From Acidobacteriota bacterium (GTDB lineage Bacteria; Acidobacteriota; Terriglobia; Terriglobales; Acidobacteriaceae), in contig JAJXZK010000035.1 of assembly GCA_021780095.1 (NCBI GenBank), positions 1-17,265 on the forward strand: a stretch of 17,265 nt of DNA, in the 5' to 3' direction. The number at the start of each line of letters is the position of its first letter. Within the stretch, counting starts at the first letter, position 1. Shown piece after piece: positions 1 through 8,758 of the stretch. Made by a program: the position numbers and the translations under genes. The notes beneath the pieces were generated by a model. That model made no database searches and was not told the DNA's origin. It saw only the letters and a program-made list of their open reading frames with translations.

Positions 1-1
1 T

Positions 2-2353
2 TTCTCCCTCTATACAAAAGCACCTGGCTATGCGAACGCGACCCCGTCAACATCCGATACAGCGTATGTCGGTCCAGCCAACTGCCCAGTCACCACGGCA
101 GATCCGGGCGGCAATTGTCCTGGGTATGGCACCGTGGTCTTCAACGCGACTGCCGGAAACTTTACCCATGAATGGCTGATGACGGGACGCATCGACCAGA
201 ACATCGGCGATACAGACCACCTATTCGGGCATTTCAGGGTGGATAAGGGTCTGCAGGCAACCTACACCAATGTTCTGAACCCCATCTACAACGCAGACAG
301 TCCGCAGCCGCAATACGATGGACAGTTAGGCGAAACGCACACGTTTTCCTCGAACCTTACAAACCAGTTCCTCTTTGCCGCCATCTATTATCGGGCGATT
401 TTCATTAATACCAACCAAGCGGCGGCCGTAGCGCAGATTCCTTTCAGTCTGATCTTTGCCGATCAGGATCTGTCGTCCAACGGAACGGCAGCGTGGCCTG
501 GCGGACTGGACATCATCTGGCCACAAGGACGCAACGTGACCGGTTACCAATTCCAGGACGATCTGAACTGGACCAAGGGCACGCACAACATCAGTATCGG
601 CTGGACCATCCGTCGCGACGACGTGACCGATTACAGCCCGGGAGAGTTCACATCTTCCCCCGAAGTGGTTGCGACTAACAATAGCTTCGAGGAAGGCTAT
701 TCGGATCTCTGGTACCAGCAGTTTCCAACACGCTTGACGCAGCCTGCTGCTCTGTACGGCATGGGTTGGTATATCCAGGACCAATGGAAGGTACGTCCGA
801 ATTTCACCTTGACTGCCGGCATGCGGTTTGAGCACAACTCCAATCCAGTCTGTCAGACCAATTGCTTCGCGCGACTTTCGACCGATTTTGCCAATGCGAG
901 CAACGATCCCACAGCTCCCTACAACAAGCTGATCGTATCGAACCAACACCAAGCGTTACACCACCTGCAAACAATCGGATATGAGCCGCGTCTCGGTTTC
1001 GCCTGGCTGCCAGGCGGCGAGGATTCCCACACCACGGTCCGGGGCGGCTTCGGCATGTTCGCCGATGCGTTCCCCGGTCAGATTGCCTCCAGCTTCCTGA
1101 ATAACGCTCCAACCAACGTTCCCTTTACAATCTACGGTCCTGCGTTTGGCGGCGGCAACACGGCACTCGGGCCGTCGGCACCCGGCAGCGCGGCTTCCAT
1201 TGCGGCAGGTTCAGACGCAGCATTCAGCGCCGGGTTTGCAAACGGGGCAAGTCTCACGACTCTTTCCGCATTGCCTGGGTTCTCTCCTCCGGGCATGGTG
1301 AACGCGAAGCAAAACATAAAGTATCCGACATATGAGGAGTACAGCCTCAGTTTGGAGCGTCAGGTCAATCCGTCAACGGCTGTCTCGTTGGAATATGTCG
1401 GCAACCACACCTACGATCAGCCTGTACTGAACAATTCGGTGAACGTCTTCAATGCCGGTGGCGCAGCCGGATTTCCGGAGCTATCGACTTCGAACGCGCC
1501 CAATAACAACTTTGGAGCTGTCACGGAAGTAAGCAGTGCCGCCAGTTCTAATTACAACGGTCTGGTCGCATCTGTGGTCCACCGTTCGAAGAGCCTGACA
1601 CTCCAGTTCAACTATTCCTACAGCCACGCGCTGGATGAGGTTTCCAACGGCGGCTTTAATCCCTTTAGCGGCAACTCAGTAAATCCCGACAATCCCTTCA
1701 ATCTGGCAGACAACTATGGCAACGCCGATTACGATACTCGCCACTATGTCAGCGCCAGCTATGTCTACGAAGTCCCCCACTGGTGGGGACCGAAGGTATT
1801 GACCGGCGGATGGGAGTTCAGCGGTACAGTCTTCCACAACAGCGGCTTTCCCTTCTCCGTCGTTGATACTGCTACTGCGACCAGCCTGGTGAATTACGGG
1901 GGACCCCTCTACGCCAAGCAAATCGCTCCGTTATCGGGGAATCACTGCGGTGGCGCGAACAACTCTCTGTTCGGCGCTGCCCACCCCTGCTCATTCGTAG
2001 CCGACTACGGTAGCAGCGACACAAGCTCCACCCTACCTTTGAATCCGGCAACAAATTTCGGCCAATCGCGCCGCAATCAAATCTATGGTCCCAGCTATAC
2101 GGACACGGATTTCAGCGCGTTGAAGAACTTCGACGTACCTCGTTGGGGAGGAGCCAAGCTGCAACTGGGCGCTCAGTTCTTCAACCTATTCAACCACCCG
2201 AACTTTGGCCAGCCGGGAAGTGACGTTGCAAGTCAAAGCACGCTCGGTCTCATATCCACCACCGTCAACACCCCAACAAGCATCCTGGGTTCATTCCTGG
2301 GCGGCGACGCATCCCCTCGACTCATCCAGCTAAAAGGCGTGTTCGTCTTCTAA
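2..2353 (+). CDS. Oar-like TonB-dependent outer-membrane receptor, C-terminal part (5' end outside window)
   Basis: The reading frame is open from position 2 with no stop, so the gene starts upstream; an internal GTG at 134 is not a credible start. About 783 residues of beta-barrel are visible, with alternating aromatic/polar strands and Asn/Gly/Ser-rich loops. A hallmark near the end is a stretch around NLFNHPNFGQP, and the protein closes in Phe-Val-Phe, the aromatic C-terminus expected for insertion by the BAM machinery. The usual N-terminal signal peptide, carboxypeptidase-regulatory-like domain and plug must lie outside the window. The family is expanded in Acidobacteria and is thought to import large or complex substrates across the outer membrane with TonB energy. 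The substrate cannot be read from the sequence. It resembles the complete receptor at 5402-8752 in architecture and closing motif but is not a close copy by eye. Confidence 0.88.
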   Translation, partial: FSLYTKAPGYANATPSTSDTAYVGPANCPVTTADPGGNCPGYGTVVFNATAGNFTHEWLMTGRIDQNIGDTDHLFGHFRVDKGLQATYTNVLNPIYNADSPQPQYDGQLGETHTFSSNLTNQFLFAAIYYRAIFINTNQAAAVAQIPFSLIFADQDLSSNGTAAWPGGLDIIWPQGRNVTGYQFQDDLNWTKGTHNISIGWTIRRDDVTDYSPGEFTSSPEVVATNNSFEEGYSDLWYQQFPTRLTQPAALYGMGWYIQDQWKVRPNFTLTAGMRFEHNSNPVCQTNCFARLSTDFANASNDPTAPYNKLIVSNQHQALHHLQTIGYEPRLGFAWLPGGEDSHTTVRGGFGMFADAFPGQIASSFLNNAPTNVPFTIYGPAFGGGNTALGPSAPGSAASIAAGSDAAFSAGFANGASLTTLSALPGFSPPGMVNAKQNIKYPTYEEYSLSLERQVNPSTAVSLEYVGNHTYDQPVLNNSVNVFNAGGAAGFPELSTSNAPNNNFGAVTEVSSAASSNYNGLVASVVHRSKSLTLQFNYSYSHALDEVSNGGFNPFSGNSVNPDNPFNLADNYGNADYDTRHYVSASYVYEVPHWWGPKVLTGGWEFSGTVFHNSGFPFSVVDTATATSLVNYGGPLYAKQIAPLSGNHCGGANNSLFGAAHPCSFVADYGSSDTSSTLPLNPATNFGQSRRNQIYGPSYTDTDFSALKNFDVPRWGGAKLQLGAQFFNLFNHPNFGQPGSDVASQSTLGLISTTVNTPTSILGSFLGGDASPRLIQLKGVFVF

Positions 2354-2368
2354 ACTGGCGCACAGCAT

Positions 2369-2406
2369 AAAAAAAGCAGGAGATCTTCGGATCTCCTGCT
2401 TTTTTT
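2369..2406. terminator. Bidirectional intrinsic terminator between the receptor and rsfS
   Basis: A perfect inverted repeat: GC-rich arm 2376-2385 (GCAGGAGATC), UUCG tetraloop 2386-2389, matching arm 2390-2399. It is flanked by seven A (2369-2375) and seven T (2400-2406), which extend the stem to 17 bp. On either strand this gives a hairpin followed by a U tract. It starts 15 bp after the receptor stop and ends 26 bp before the rsfS stop on the other strand, so one element can end both convergent transcripts. Confidence 0.93.
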
Positions 2407-2432
2407 CAGGGCTTCGCATATATGAAAGCCAT

Positions 2433-3077
2433 CTATTCGGCTGCGGCACCGCTATTTGTCTTCGGTTTCGTCCTCGCGTCTTTCGTGGAGCGCGATCTGG
2501 ACTTGGCAGCCACGTTCACGGTGGGTTTGGTCGCTTTTCCTTTGGCAGACTTCGCCGGAGTCGCCCTGCGGCTCTTCTTTGCAGGGACTTTTTTCGCCGC
2601 AGCCTTGTTGCCGGCCTTCTTCGCGGCGACCTTTTTCGCTGGCGCTTTCTTGGCGACTGCCTTCTTCTCAGCCTGCTTTTTGCGGACGGCCGAGACGCGC
2701 TTGGTCAACGATATCTTCAATTGTTCCAGATCGAGGCTGGTCGCAGTCTTGCGCAATCGCTCGATGTGATAGAAGTCGCGCTTCTCTTCCGAGAAGATGT
2801 GGACAACAAAGTCGACGTAGTCGAGAAGAATCCATTCGCCCTGCCGATAGCCTTCCATCGAGTTGGGGCGAGTGTTGTAGTCGCGCTCCATCCGCTCCTC
2901 GACCGCGGTGGCGATGGCCTGGTTCTGGCGTTCGTTGGTGCCGCTGCAGATCAGGAAATAATCTGTGAAGCCGGAGTCGGCGGGGTCCAGTTCCAGGATG
3001 CGAATCTGTTCGGCTTTCTTATCTTCACAGGCGGAGGCGGCGGCCGCAACCATGCGGCGGATTTCTGTTTTCGTCAT
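2433..3077 (-). CDS. rsfS: Ribosomal silencing factor RsfS (Iojap family) with Lys/Ala-rich C-terminal tail
   Basis: Residues 1 to about 115 are the RsfS/Iojap domain, with the family signatures DSGFTDYFLICSG (34-46) and LDYVDFVVHIFSEEKRDFY (85-103). RsfS binds ribosomal protein L14 on the 50S subunit and blocks joining with 30S when nutrients are short. Family members are usually about 105-130 residues; this one has 214. The extra part, from about residue 126, is strongly basic with Lys-Lys pairs every five residues (138/139, 143/144, 148/149, 153/154, then 162/163 and 167/168), like histone H1 or AlgP tails. The ATG at 3077 is preceded by an AGGGAGA ribosome site. The gene follows nadD on the same strand after a 138-bp gap that may hold its own promoter. 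Function of the domain is secure; the role of the tail is unknown. Confidence 0.93.
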   Translation of the reverse strand: MTKTEIRRMVAAAASACEDKKAEQIRILELDPADSGFTDYFLICSGTNERQNQAIATAVEERMERDYNTRPNSMEGYRQGEWILLDYVDFVVHIFSEEKRDFYHIERLRKTATSLDLEQLKISLTKRVSAVRKKQAEKKAVAKKAPAKKVAAKKAGNKAAAKKVPAKKSRRATPAKSAKGKATKPTVNVAAKSRSRSTKDARTKPKTNSGAAAE

Positions 3078-3125
3078 GCGATCGTGCGATCTCCCTGGTG
3101 CGCGTTGAATTGTGTCCGCCCTCTC

Positions 3126-3155
3126 ATCCTAGTCCGTTGCGAACAGCTGTGCCAA
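3126..3155 (-). promoter_or_regulatory. Possible sigma-70-type promoter for rsfS
   Basis: Read on the minus strand, TTGGCA (3155-3150) is followed after 18 bp by TAGGAT (3131-3126). This would place the transcript start about 40 nt before the rsfS ATG. It matches 5/6 at -35 and 4/6 at -10. The 138-bp gap between nadD and rsfS leaves room for it, but such matches arise by chance and there is no experimental support. Confidence 0.3.
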
Positions 3156-3215
3156 GCAGGAGAGTCGATCGATGCGATGGCCCGTTGATGGGCGGAAACG
3201 ACGTTCCCGACGCAG

Positions 3216-3968
3216 TTAACGAACCGTAGCCGACGAGGGATCCATCGACGCGCGATAGATTGCTGTCTTGGCGATGTAGTTCCACACCGGCGCAGGGAGC
3301 AGTTCCGGATCCGCCTGTCCTCGATCCAGCGCAGCACGCAGCTCCGTCGCCGAGATATCTTCCTGCAGGTCGGGTAAAAACCAGACGCGGGTGGGGGCGG
3401 CATCGATGTGATGCAACGTCAGGTCGCAAGCGGGCAGGCGGCGGGAAGCATGGTTCGCCGAAGATGTGTCGCTCGAACCCCGCTCGACTTTAGTTTCGCC
3501 AGGAAGCGAGGCTTCTACGTCAACAAGGGAAAAACGCGGGCGAGACGCGACAATCCAGTCCGAAAGCGCCAGCAGGCGAGACGCCTGAAACCAGTGGCCG
3601 ATATCCAGCCAGCTATCGGCTCCCAGCAAGGTGAATAGTTCAGTCCGCCCCGGCTCCATCGCCAGCGAAGCGCGCAGATGGCCCAGAGTTTCTATCGTGT
3701 AGTTGGGGCGAGTTGCGTCTGTCGCCTCGCGATGTGGAGCGTCCAGCAGCGAGGGAATGAAGCGTGGATCGGCTTGAGTCGCTAGCGCAGTCATGGCATA
3801 GCGGTGCAGAAAGTCCGTTGCACGAAATTCGCCTTTGAATGGCTGGTGGGCCGCCGGGGCGAACAGAACCTGGTCGAGCGCGAAGAGGTCCGCAGCCGCA
3901 GTGGCAATGGCAAGATGTCCCCGGTGCGGAGGATCAAAGCTGCCACCGAAAAAAGCGATGCGCCTCAT
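3216..3968 (-). CDS. nadD: Nicotinate-nucleotide adenylyltransferase
   Basis: This enzyme transfers AMP from ATP to nicotinate mononucleotide, making deamido-NAD in NAD biosynthesis in the cytoplasm. The nucleotidyltransferase signature GGSFDPPHRGH is at residues 8-18, YTIETLGHL at 90-98, the GADSW...W segment at 116-126 and ISATELRAAL at 206-215, all as in NadD. At 250 residues it is longer than the usual 190-215. The excess lies mainly at about 145-190, a Ser/Thr/Arg-rich stretch with no family motif, plus a short C-terminal extension. The ATG at 3968 has an AAGGAA site a few bases upstream. It lies 107 bp downstream of obg and 138 bp upstream of rsfS on the same strand, a neighbourhood commonly conserved in bacteria. 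Confidence 0.94.
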   Translation of the reverse strand: MRRIAFFGGSFDPPHRGHLAIATAAADLFALDQVLFAPAAHQPFKGEFRATDFLHRYAMTALATQADPRFIPSLLDAPHREATDATRPNYTIETLGHLRASLAMEPGRTELFTLLGADSWLDIGHWFQASRLLALSDWIVASRPRFSLVDVEASLPGETKVERGSSDTSSANHASRRLPACDLTLHHIDAAPTRVWFLPDLQEDISATELRAALDRGQADPELLPAPVWNYIAKTAIYRASMDPSSATVR

Positions 3969-4075
3969 ACGGTTCCTTGGAGAGATTCTTTTCCAGCATT
4001 GCGATCTGCGCCGGGAACAGGTTCATCGGATTCATTGCATGGCTCAGGAGAATGCGAAACATTTACAGAAATGCT

Positions 4076-5107
4076 TCAGCCGGCTTCGGGAAGCGCGACG
4101 CGAAGGGCTCGAACCTTCTCCGCCAGGGCATATTTTAGCGCCTCGATTCCTTCTCCGGTGACTGAGGAAATGGCGTAAAACGGCAGCTTTTTGCGCTTCG
4201 CCATCGATTGCAGCTTCTTCAGCTTGTCCGGATTGGCGACATCGCATTTGCTGGCGACTACAACTCGCGGCTTCTCTTCCAGGCCGTGGCCGAAGTTCTT
4301 TAGTTCGGCTTCGATTATGTTGTAATCTTCCACGGGATCAAGGCGTCCGCTGCCATCGGACACGTCGACGATATGGGCCAACAGGCGGGTGCGCTCAATG
4401 TGGCGCAAAAACTGTGCGCCCAGTCCTGCGCCGAGATGTGCCCCCTCAATCAAGCCTGGGATATCGGCGACGACAAAACTTTCTTCGTTCGGCCACTCGC
4501 CCACGGTCACGACACCCAGATTGGGCTCCAGAGTTGTAAAAGGATAATCGGCAATTTTGGGACGCGCGGCAGAGATGCGTGCAATCAGCGTGGACTTGCC
4601 GACGTTGGGATGCCCGACCAGTCCGACATCGGCGAGCAGCTTCAATTCCATCCGAAGCAGGCGTTCCTCGCCGGCGTGGCCGAGCTCATGTTCCCGCGGA
4701 GCCTGATGAGTCGAAGTCGCGAAATGCTGATTGCCACGACCTCCGCGACCGCCTTTGGCAAGAATCATGCGTTCATCGGGGTGACGAAAGTCATGTATGA
4801 GCTCGCCCGTGGTGTCGTCGTAGACAACCGTGCCGACAGGGACCTTCAAGACGGTATCTGCGCCATCGCGGCCGGAGCAATTGGAGCCTTCGCCGTGACG
4901 GCCTCTCTCAGCTTTATGTTCGGGATTGAAGCGGAAGTGAATCAGGGTGTTATGGCTCTGGCTGGCTTCAAGAACCACGTCGCCGCCGCGACCGCCGTCG
5001 CCGCCGGAAGGGCCGCCGCGGGGCACAAATTTCTCGCGTCGAAAGGCCATACAGCCATTCCCGCCGTCGCCCGCCTTCACCTTGATCCTTGCTTCATCAA
5101 TAAACAT
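4076..5107 (-). CDS. obg: Obg/CgtA-family ribosome-assembly GTPase
   Basis: A 343-residue cytoplasmic GTPase involved in 50S subunit maturation and stress/ppGpp signalling. Residues 1-157 form the glycine-rich Obg fold (for example [14 protein letters not shown], 31-44). The G domain follows: G1 GHPNVGKST (165-173), switch I FTTLEPN (190-196), G3 DIPG (215-218) and G5 SSVTGEG (314-320). G4 reads SKCD (286-289) where NKxD is the norm. There is no C-terminal TGS-like or acidic extension beyond the short tail. The start [10 protein letters not shown] is the classical family N-terminus, so ATG 5107 is firm even though the nearest purine-rich site (AGGAAG) sits rather far upstream. It heads the leftward obg-nadD-rsfS group. 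Confidence 0.96.
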   Translation of the reverse strand: MFIDEARIKVKAGDGGNGCMAFRREKFVPRGGPSGGDGGRGGDVVLEASQSHNTLIHFRFNPEHKAERGRHGEGSNCSGRDGADTVLKVPVGTVVYDDTTGELIHDFRHPDERMILAKGGRGGRGNQHFATSTHQAPREHELGHAGEERLLRMELKLLADVGLVGHPNVGKSTLIARISAARPKIADYPFTTLEPNLGVVTVGEWPNEESFVVADIPGLIEGAHLGAGLGAQFLRHIERTRLLAHIVDVSDGSGRLDPVEDYNIIEAELKNFGHGLEEKPRVVVASKCDVANPDKLKKLQSMAKRKKLPFYAISSVTGEGIEALKYALAEKVRALRVALPEAG

Positions 5108-5140
5108 GGATATGAATAGTCTTCCTGCCGCTCGGGAATC

Positions 5141-5161
5141 GCGTTACTCTCAGTGTAACGC
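5141..5161. promoter_or_regulatory. Inverted repeat upstream of obg
   Basis: GCGTTAC (5141-5147) and GTAACGC (5155-5161) form a perfect 7-bp dyad with a 7-nt spacer, starting 33 bp before the obg start in the 294-bp divergent gap to the second receptor. It could be an operator half-site pair for a dimeric regulator or a small hairpin in the obg leader. On the obg strand it contains TACACT, a weak -10-like word with no good -35. Nothing else definite was seen in 5108-5401. Confidence 0.3.
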
Positions 5162-5401
5162 CCAACACCATAGTTCCCGTCCCGCAATGTCCGCCACCGG
5201 ACCTGAGCTTCAGCCTGTGCCGCACGATTTTCACAGGGACGAGATCGCTGGCACGTCATGGGCAGGTACGACAGAAACAAGGAGAACTCGGCAGGAGCTC
5301 GGCATCTCGTCGGGCTACGGCCTTCATTGCATCGCTTTCAGTGTCGTCCGCGCAGGCATGGTGAAGCCGCCGAAACGGGCGTAAAGATTCGGGAGATCGT
5401 C

Positions 5402-8400
5402 ATGCTGCGCTTGCCTCCCCCACGCGCGTTATGCGCGGTGTGCCTTGTGCTGTTATTTTTTCTGCCGACACTGCCGAAGCTCGAGGGTCAATCGACTACG
5501 GGCGTGATTGGCGGAAATGTGTATGACCCGCAACACGCGGTGATCCCGAATGCACGCATTGTTGCCTTGAATGAGGCGACGGGTGCGGAGTTTATCGCCT
5601 ACACCGACAAGAGCGGCAACTATACTTTGGCCGACCTGCCGCCCGGCACATATTCCGTCGATATCACGGGAGATGCCTTCACGGCGTTCACGGCAACGAA
5701 CGTCGTGGTGGAACTGGGCAGGCGGACTCCACTGACGACTACGCTGCACATAGGAGCCACCTCCAGCACGATCCAAGTGGGGACGATCGTTCCGTTTCAG
5801 TCGACCTATCCTTCGGTCGCGACCAATATCACGCAGTCACAGCTGCAGAACTTGCCTTCCGACAGTCGCCGCTGGAGCAGCTTTGCGCTCTTGACTCTGG
5901 GAGTAGTAAGCGAGCCAAATGGGCAGGGGCTATTGAGTTTTCGCGGCATCAGCGGGCTGCTGAATAACAATACCATCGACGGCGCTGACAATAACCAGGC
6001 CTTCTTCTCTGAAGAACGCGGCCGCACCAAGGCGCCCTATTCCATCAGCATGGCAGCGGTCGAGCAATTCCAAGTCAATACGGCAGACTATTCCGCGGAA
6101 TACGGCCGCGCGGCTGGCGGCGTCATCAACACCGTGACAAAAAGCGGCACCAATCAATATCACGGGGATGCCTTCTTCTTTGAGCGTAACAGCAGCCTGT
6201 CGGCGCTGAATCCATACACAACTCTCACCAAGTTCAACAGCACCGCGAACAACTTTGTCACCGACCCCTACCAGCCAACGGATGTTCGGCGGCAAATGGG
6301 ATTTTCCGCCGGCGGCCCGATCGTTCACGATAAATTGTTCTGGTTTTATTCCTTCGATTACAACACTCGAAATTTCCCGGCGGTTTCGCGCGTCGGCTAT
6401 CCCACGGCGATCTATGCGCAGCCGAGCCCGATTCTTCCTACGGGAAATTACCTGGGCTATCGCATCACCTGCGCCAACCTACCGCCTTACAACGGCAGTA
6501 ACGGCGACTATGCGAGCGTATTTCAATTTGAAGCTACGCAAGGCGCATGCGAGCTCTACGACAAGCTCGACCTCGCCTCCTATGACGAAGGAGTGAAGCA
6601 GTATCAGCAGGGTATGCAGCTAGTGAACACCCTGACCGGGCCAGCTCCGCGGACCGGACTGCAGACACTAAACTTTTCCAAGCTGGACTGGCTGGTAAAT
6701 GATCGCAACCACGCGACGATTTCTTACAACCGCATGCGCCGAAGTTCACCCAACGGAGTGCAAACACAAAGTTCCACACAGTACGGCGTCAACAGCCTGG
6801 GCAACGATTACGTAAGCCTGGACTGGGGAATTGTCCATCTAACCACGTTCGTGACGGAAAATATCTTCAATGAAATGCGGCTGCAACTGGGCCGCGAACT
6901 GAACCGCGAAACCAGTCCCAGCCCCGCCGGCGCAGAGGTTCCCCTGGGGAACAATCAATTCGGCCTGGCACCGGAGATCAATATTGCCGGCGGATCTTCA
7001 GGTGAGGGCATGGTGCTGGGAAACCCGGCGAAGTTGCCGCGCCCGGAATATCCGGATGAACATCGCTCGGAAATTTCGGACACCGTCTCATGGGTGCTGG
7101 GAAATCATACGTTGAGATTCGGCGGGAACTGGGACCGCAATGAGGACCTGCTGGACAACATATACAACGGAGTGGGGCAATACAACTACACATCCTTCGG
7201 CAGTTTTCTGGCGGACTATTACCACGCGGTAGATGGTCTCGGGCCTCCGCGCAGCTATTTCGTAAATACTTACGCGGGATTCTCGCAGACCTTTGGACCT
7301 GGCGGATTTTTTATCACAACCAACGACTGGGCTGGTTTTCTCGATGATGCGTGGCGAGCGTTTTCTCGCCTGACCGTGACCGCTGGCGTGCGCTACGAAT
7401 ATGAGCGCGTGCCGCGACCATTTCTGCCAAATCCGCAGCTGCCGCAAACCGAAAATTATCCGGACGATCGCAACAATTTTGCTCCTCGAGGAGGCATCGC
7501 GTGGGACCTATTCGGCAACGGACACACAATTCTGCGCGCCGGGTATGGCCTGTTCTACGGGCGCATCGCAAATGGAACGCTGCATTCCGCGCTGACCTCT
7601 TCCGGATCGGCCGCATCGCAGCGGACCTATCGCTTCTCGTCTTCCACGGAGTATGGAGCACCGCAGTTTCCCAGCATTTTTTTCAGCGTGCCAACGGATG
7701 CGGCGCGAGGAGCGCTGCCCAGCGCCTACTATTTCGCTCCAAAATATCAAGCGCCGGAAACCTTGCAGGGACAGTTGACGCTGGAGCAAAAAGTCGGCTG
7801 GAAAACGATAGTGTCGGCAAGCTTTATGACCAGCCAGGGCCGCGACCTGCCGAATTATATCGACACCAATATCGACAATGCTACCGTCGGCCAATTGAAT
7901 TACACAATCGACATTCCCGGGCCGCCGTTGGGGAAAAATAGCCCGCTGCCGCAAGGCGCGCGGTACACCACGCCGCTCTATACGTCGGTACGACCGAATC
8001 ATTTGTATGGAAACATCACAGAGCTGTTAAGCAATGTGAACTCGAATTACAACGCAGGAATGCTGGTGATCACGCATCGCACGGCGAACGGTATCAGTTT
8101 CGGAATGAACTACACCTTTGCTCATGCGCTCGACTTCAACCAGAACGAATTTCTCTATAAGTCGCCCACAAACATTCTGGAGCCGAATAACATGGCGCAG
8201 GAGTATGGAAATTCCAATACCGATGTGCGCCAAAGACTGGTCATCAACGCCAGCCTGTTTAGCACCTGGCACAAGCAAGGCTGGCATGGTCATCTGCTGA
8301 ACGACTGGGAAATCGCGCCAGTTGTGGCTTGGCAAACAGGCTTGCCGTATACGCTGGCGGTGGGAGGAAGCGCGCCGGGTGGGGCCTTCTTCGGCATCAA

Positions 8401-8752
8401 TGGCGAGGGCGGGCCATCGCGGTTGAATGTGCTGCAGCGCAACAGCTATCGATTTCCGTCGACGCAGACGACGAGCCTGCGCGTAACGCGACGCATCCCG
8501 CTGCGCGACCGCGCCTATCTGGAATTGATGGCGGAAACCTACAATGTGACAAATACGGAAAATGTAACTGCCATAGATACGCTTGGCTATAACGCATGTT
8601 CCACCCCGCTGACTCAGGGCTGTCCCTCAGATTCGACAGCTGCTCATCCGTATCTGGAGTTCAATCCGACCTACGGAATCACAACCAACGCGAACAGCAC
8701 GGGCACTTACACGCCGCGTGAATTTCAACTGGCGGCACGGTTTGAATTCTGA
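5402..8752 (+). CDS. Oar-like TonB-dependent outer-membrane receptor with carboxypeptidase-regulatory-like domain (complete)
   Basis: A 1116-residue outer-membrane receptor. The frame is open further upstream, but ATG 5402 is chosen: it has a GGGAGA site 6 bp away and begins a clear signal peptide (hydrophobic core about residues 8-22, probable cleavage near Gln30). Residues 32-118 form a carboxypeptidase-regulatory-like beta-sandwich (NVYDPQHAVIPNARI, SGNYTLADLPPGTYSV). The plug follows at about 140-255 (FRGISGLLNNNTIDGADNN at 180-198; AEYGRAAGGVINTVTKSGTN at 232-251), then a long barrel ending in REFQLAARFEF with a terminal Phe. No TonB box is obvious. The likely role is TonB-driven uptake of a large substrate, perhaps glycan-derived; the ligand is not known. 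It is convergent with the DUF2961 gene, with only 6 bp between stops. Confidence 0.93.
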   Translation: MLRLPPPRALCAVCLVLLFFLPTLPKLEGQSTTGVIGGNVYDPQHAVIPNARIVALNEATGAEFIAYTDKSGNYTLADLPPGTYSVDITGDAFTAFTATNVVVELGRRTPLTTTLHIGATSSTIQVGTIVPFQSTYPSVATNITQSQLQNLPSDSRRWSSFALLTLGVVSEPNGQGLLSFRGISGLLNNNTIDGADNNQAFFSEERGRTKAPYSISMAAVEQFQVNTADYSAEYGRAAGGVINTVTKSGTNQYHGDAFFFERNSSLSALNPYTTLTKFNSTANNFVTDPYQPTDVRRQMGFSAGGPIVHDKLFWFYSFDYNTRNFPAVSRVGYPTAIYAQPSPILPTGNYLGYRITCANLPPYNGSNGDYASVFQFEATQGACELYDKLDLASYDEGVKQYQQGMQLVNTLTGPAPRTGLQTLNFSKLDWLVNDRNHATISYNRMRRSSPNGVQTQSSTQYGVNSLGNDYVSLDWGIVHLTTFVTENIFNEMRLQLGRELNRETSPSPAGAEVPLGNNQFGLAPEINIAGGSSGEGMVLGNPAKLPRPEYPDEHRSEISDTVSWVLGNHTLRFGGNWDRNEDLLDNIYNGVGQYNYTSFGSFLADYYHAVDGLGPPRSYFVNTYAGFSQTFGPGGFFITTNDWAGFLDDAWRAFSRLTVTAGVRYEYERVPRPFLPNPQLPQTENYPDDRNNFAPRGGIAWDLFGNGHTILRAGYGLFYGRIANGTLHSALTSSGSAASQRTYRFSSSTEYGAPQFPSIFFSVPTDAARGALPSAYYFAPKYQAPETLQGQLTLEQKVGWKTIVSASFMTSQGRDLPNYIDTNIDNATVGQLNYTIDIPGPPLGKNSPLPQGARYTTPLYTSVRPNHLYGNITELLSNVNSNYNAGMLVITHRTANGISFGMNYTFAHALDFNQNEFLYKSPTNILEPNNMAQEYGNSNTDVRQRLVINASLFSTWHKQGWHGHLLNDWEIAPVVAWQTGLPYTLAVGGSAPGGAFFGINGEGGPSRLNVLQRNSYRFPSTQTTSLRVTRRIPLRDRAYLELMAETYNVTNTENVTAIDTLGYNACSTPLTQGCPSDSTAAHPYLEFNPTYGITTNANSTGTYTPREFQLAARFEF

Positions 8753-8758
8753 GTCGTG

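Noticed and set aside
326..952. 208-codon open frame on the - strand inside the first receptor
   Set aside because: Antisense to continuous receptor coding sequence, with no family signature.
3934..4062. 42-codon frame on the - strand between obg and nadD, overlapping the nadD start
   Set aside because: It could in principle couple translation to nadD, but it has no ribosome site before any of its ATG codons and no recognisable sequence.
4373..5119. 248-codon open frame on the + strand opposite obg
   Set aside because: Antisense shadow of a well-supported GTPase gene; no motif or ribosome site.
5258..5401. Upstream extension of the second receptor frame to an ATG at 5258
   Set aside because: The extension is basic and unlike a signal peptide; ATG 5402 has a ribosome site and begins a normal signal peptide.
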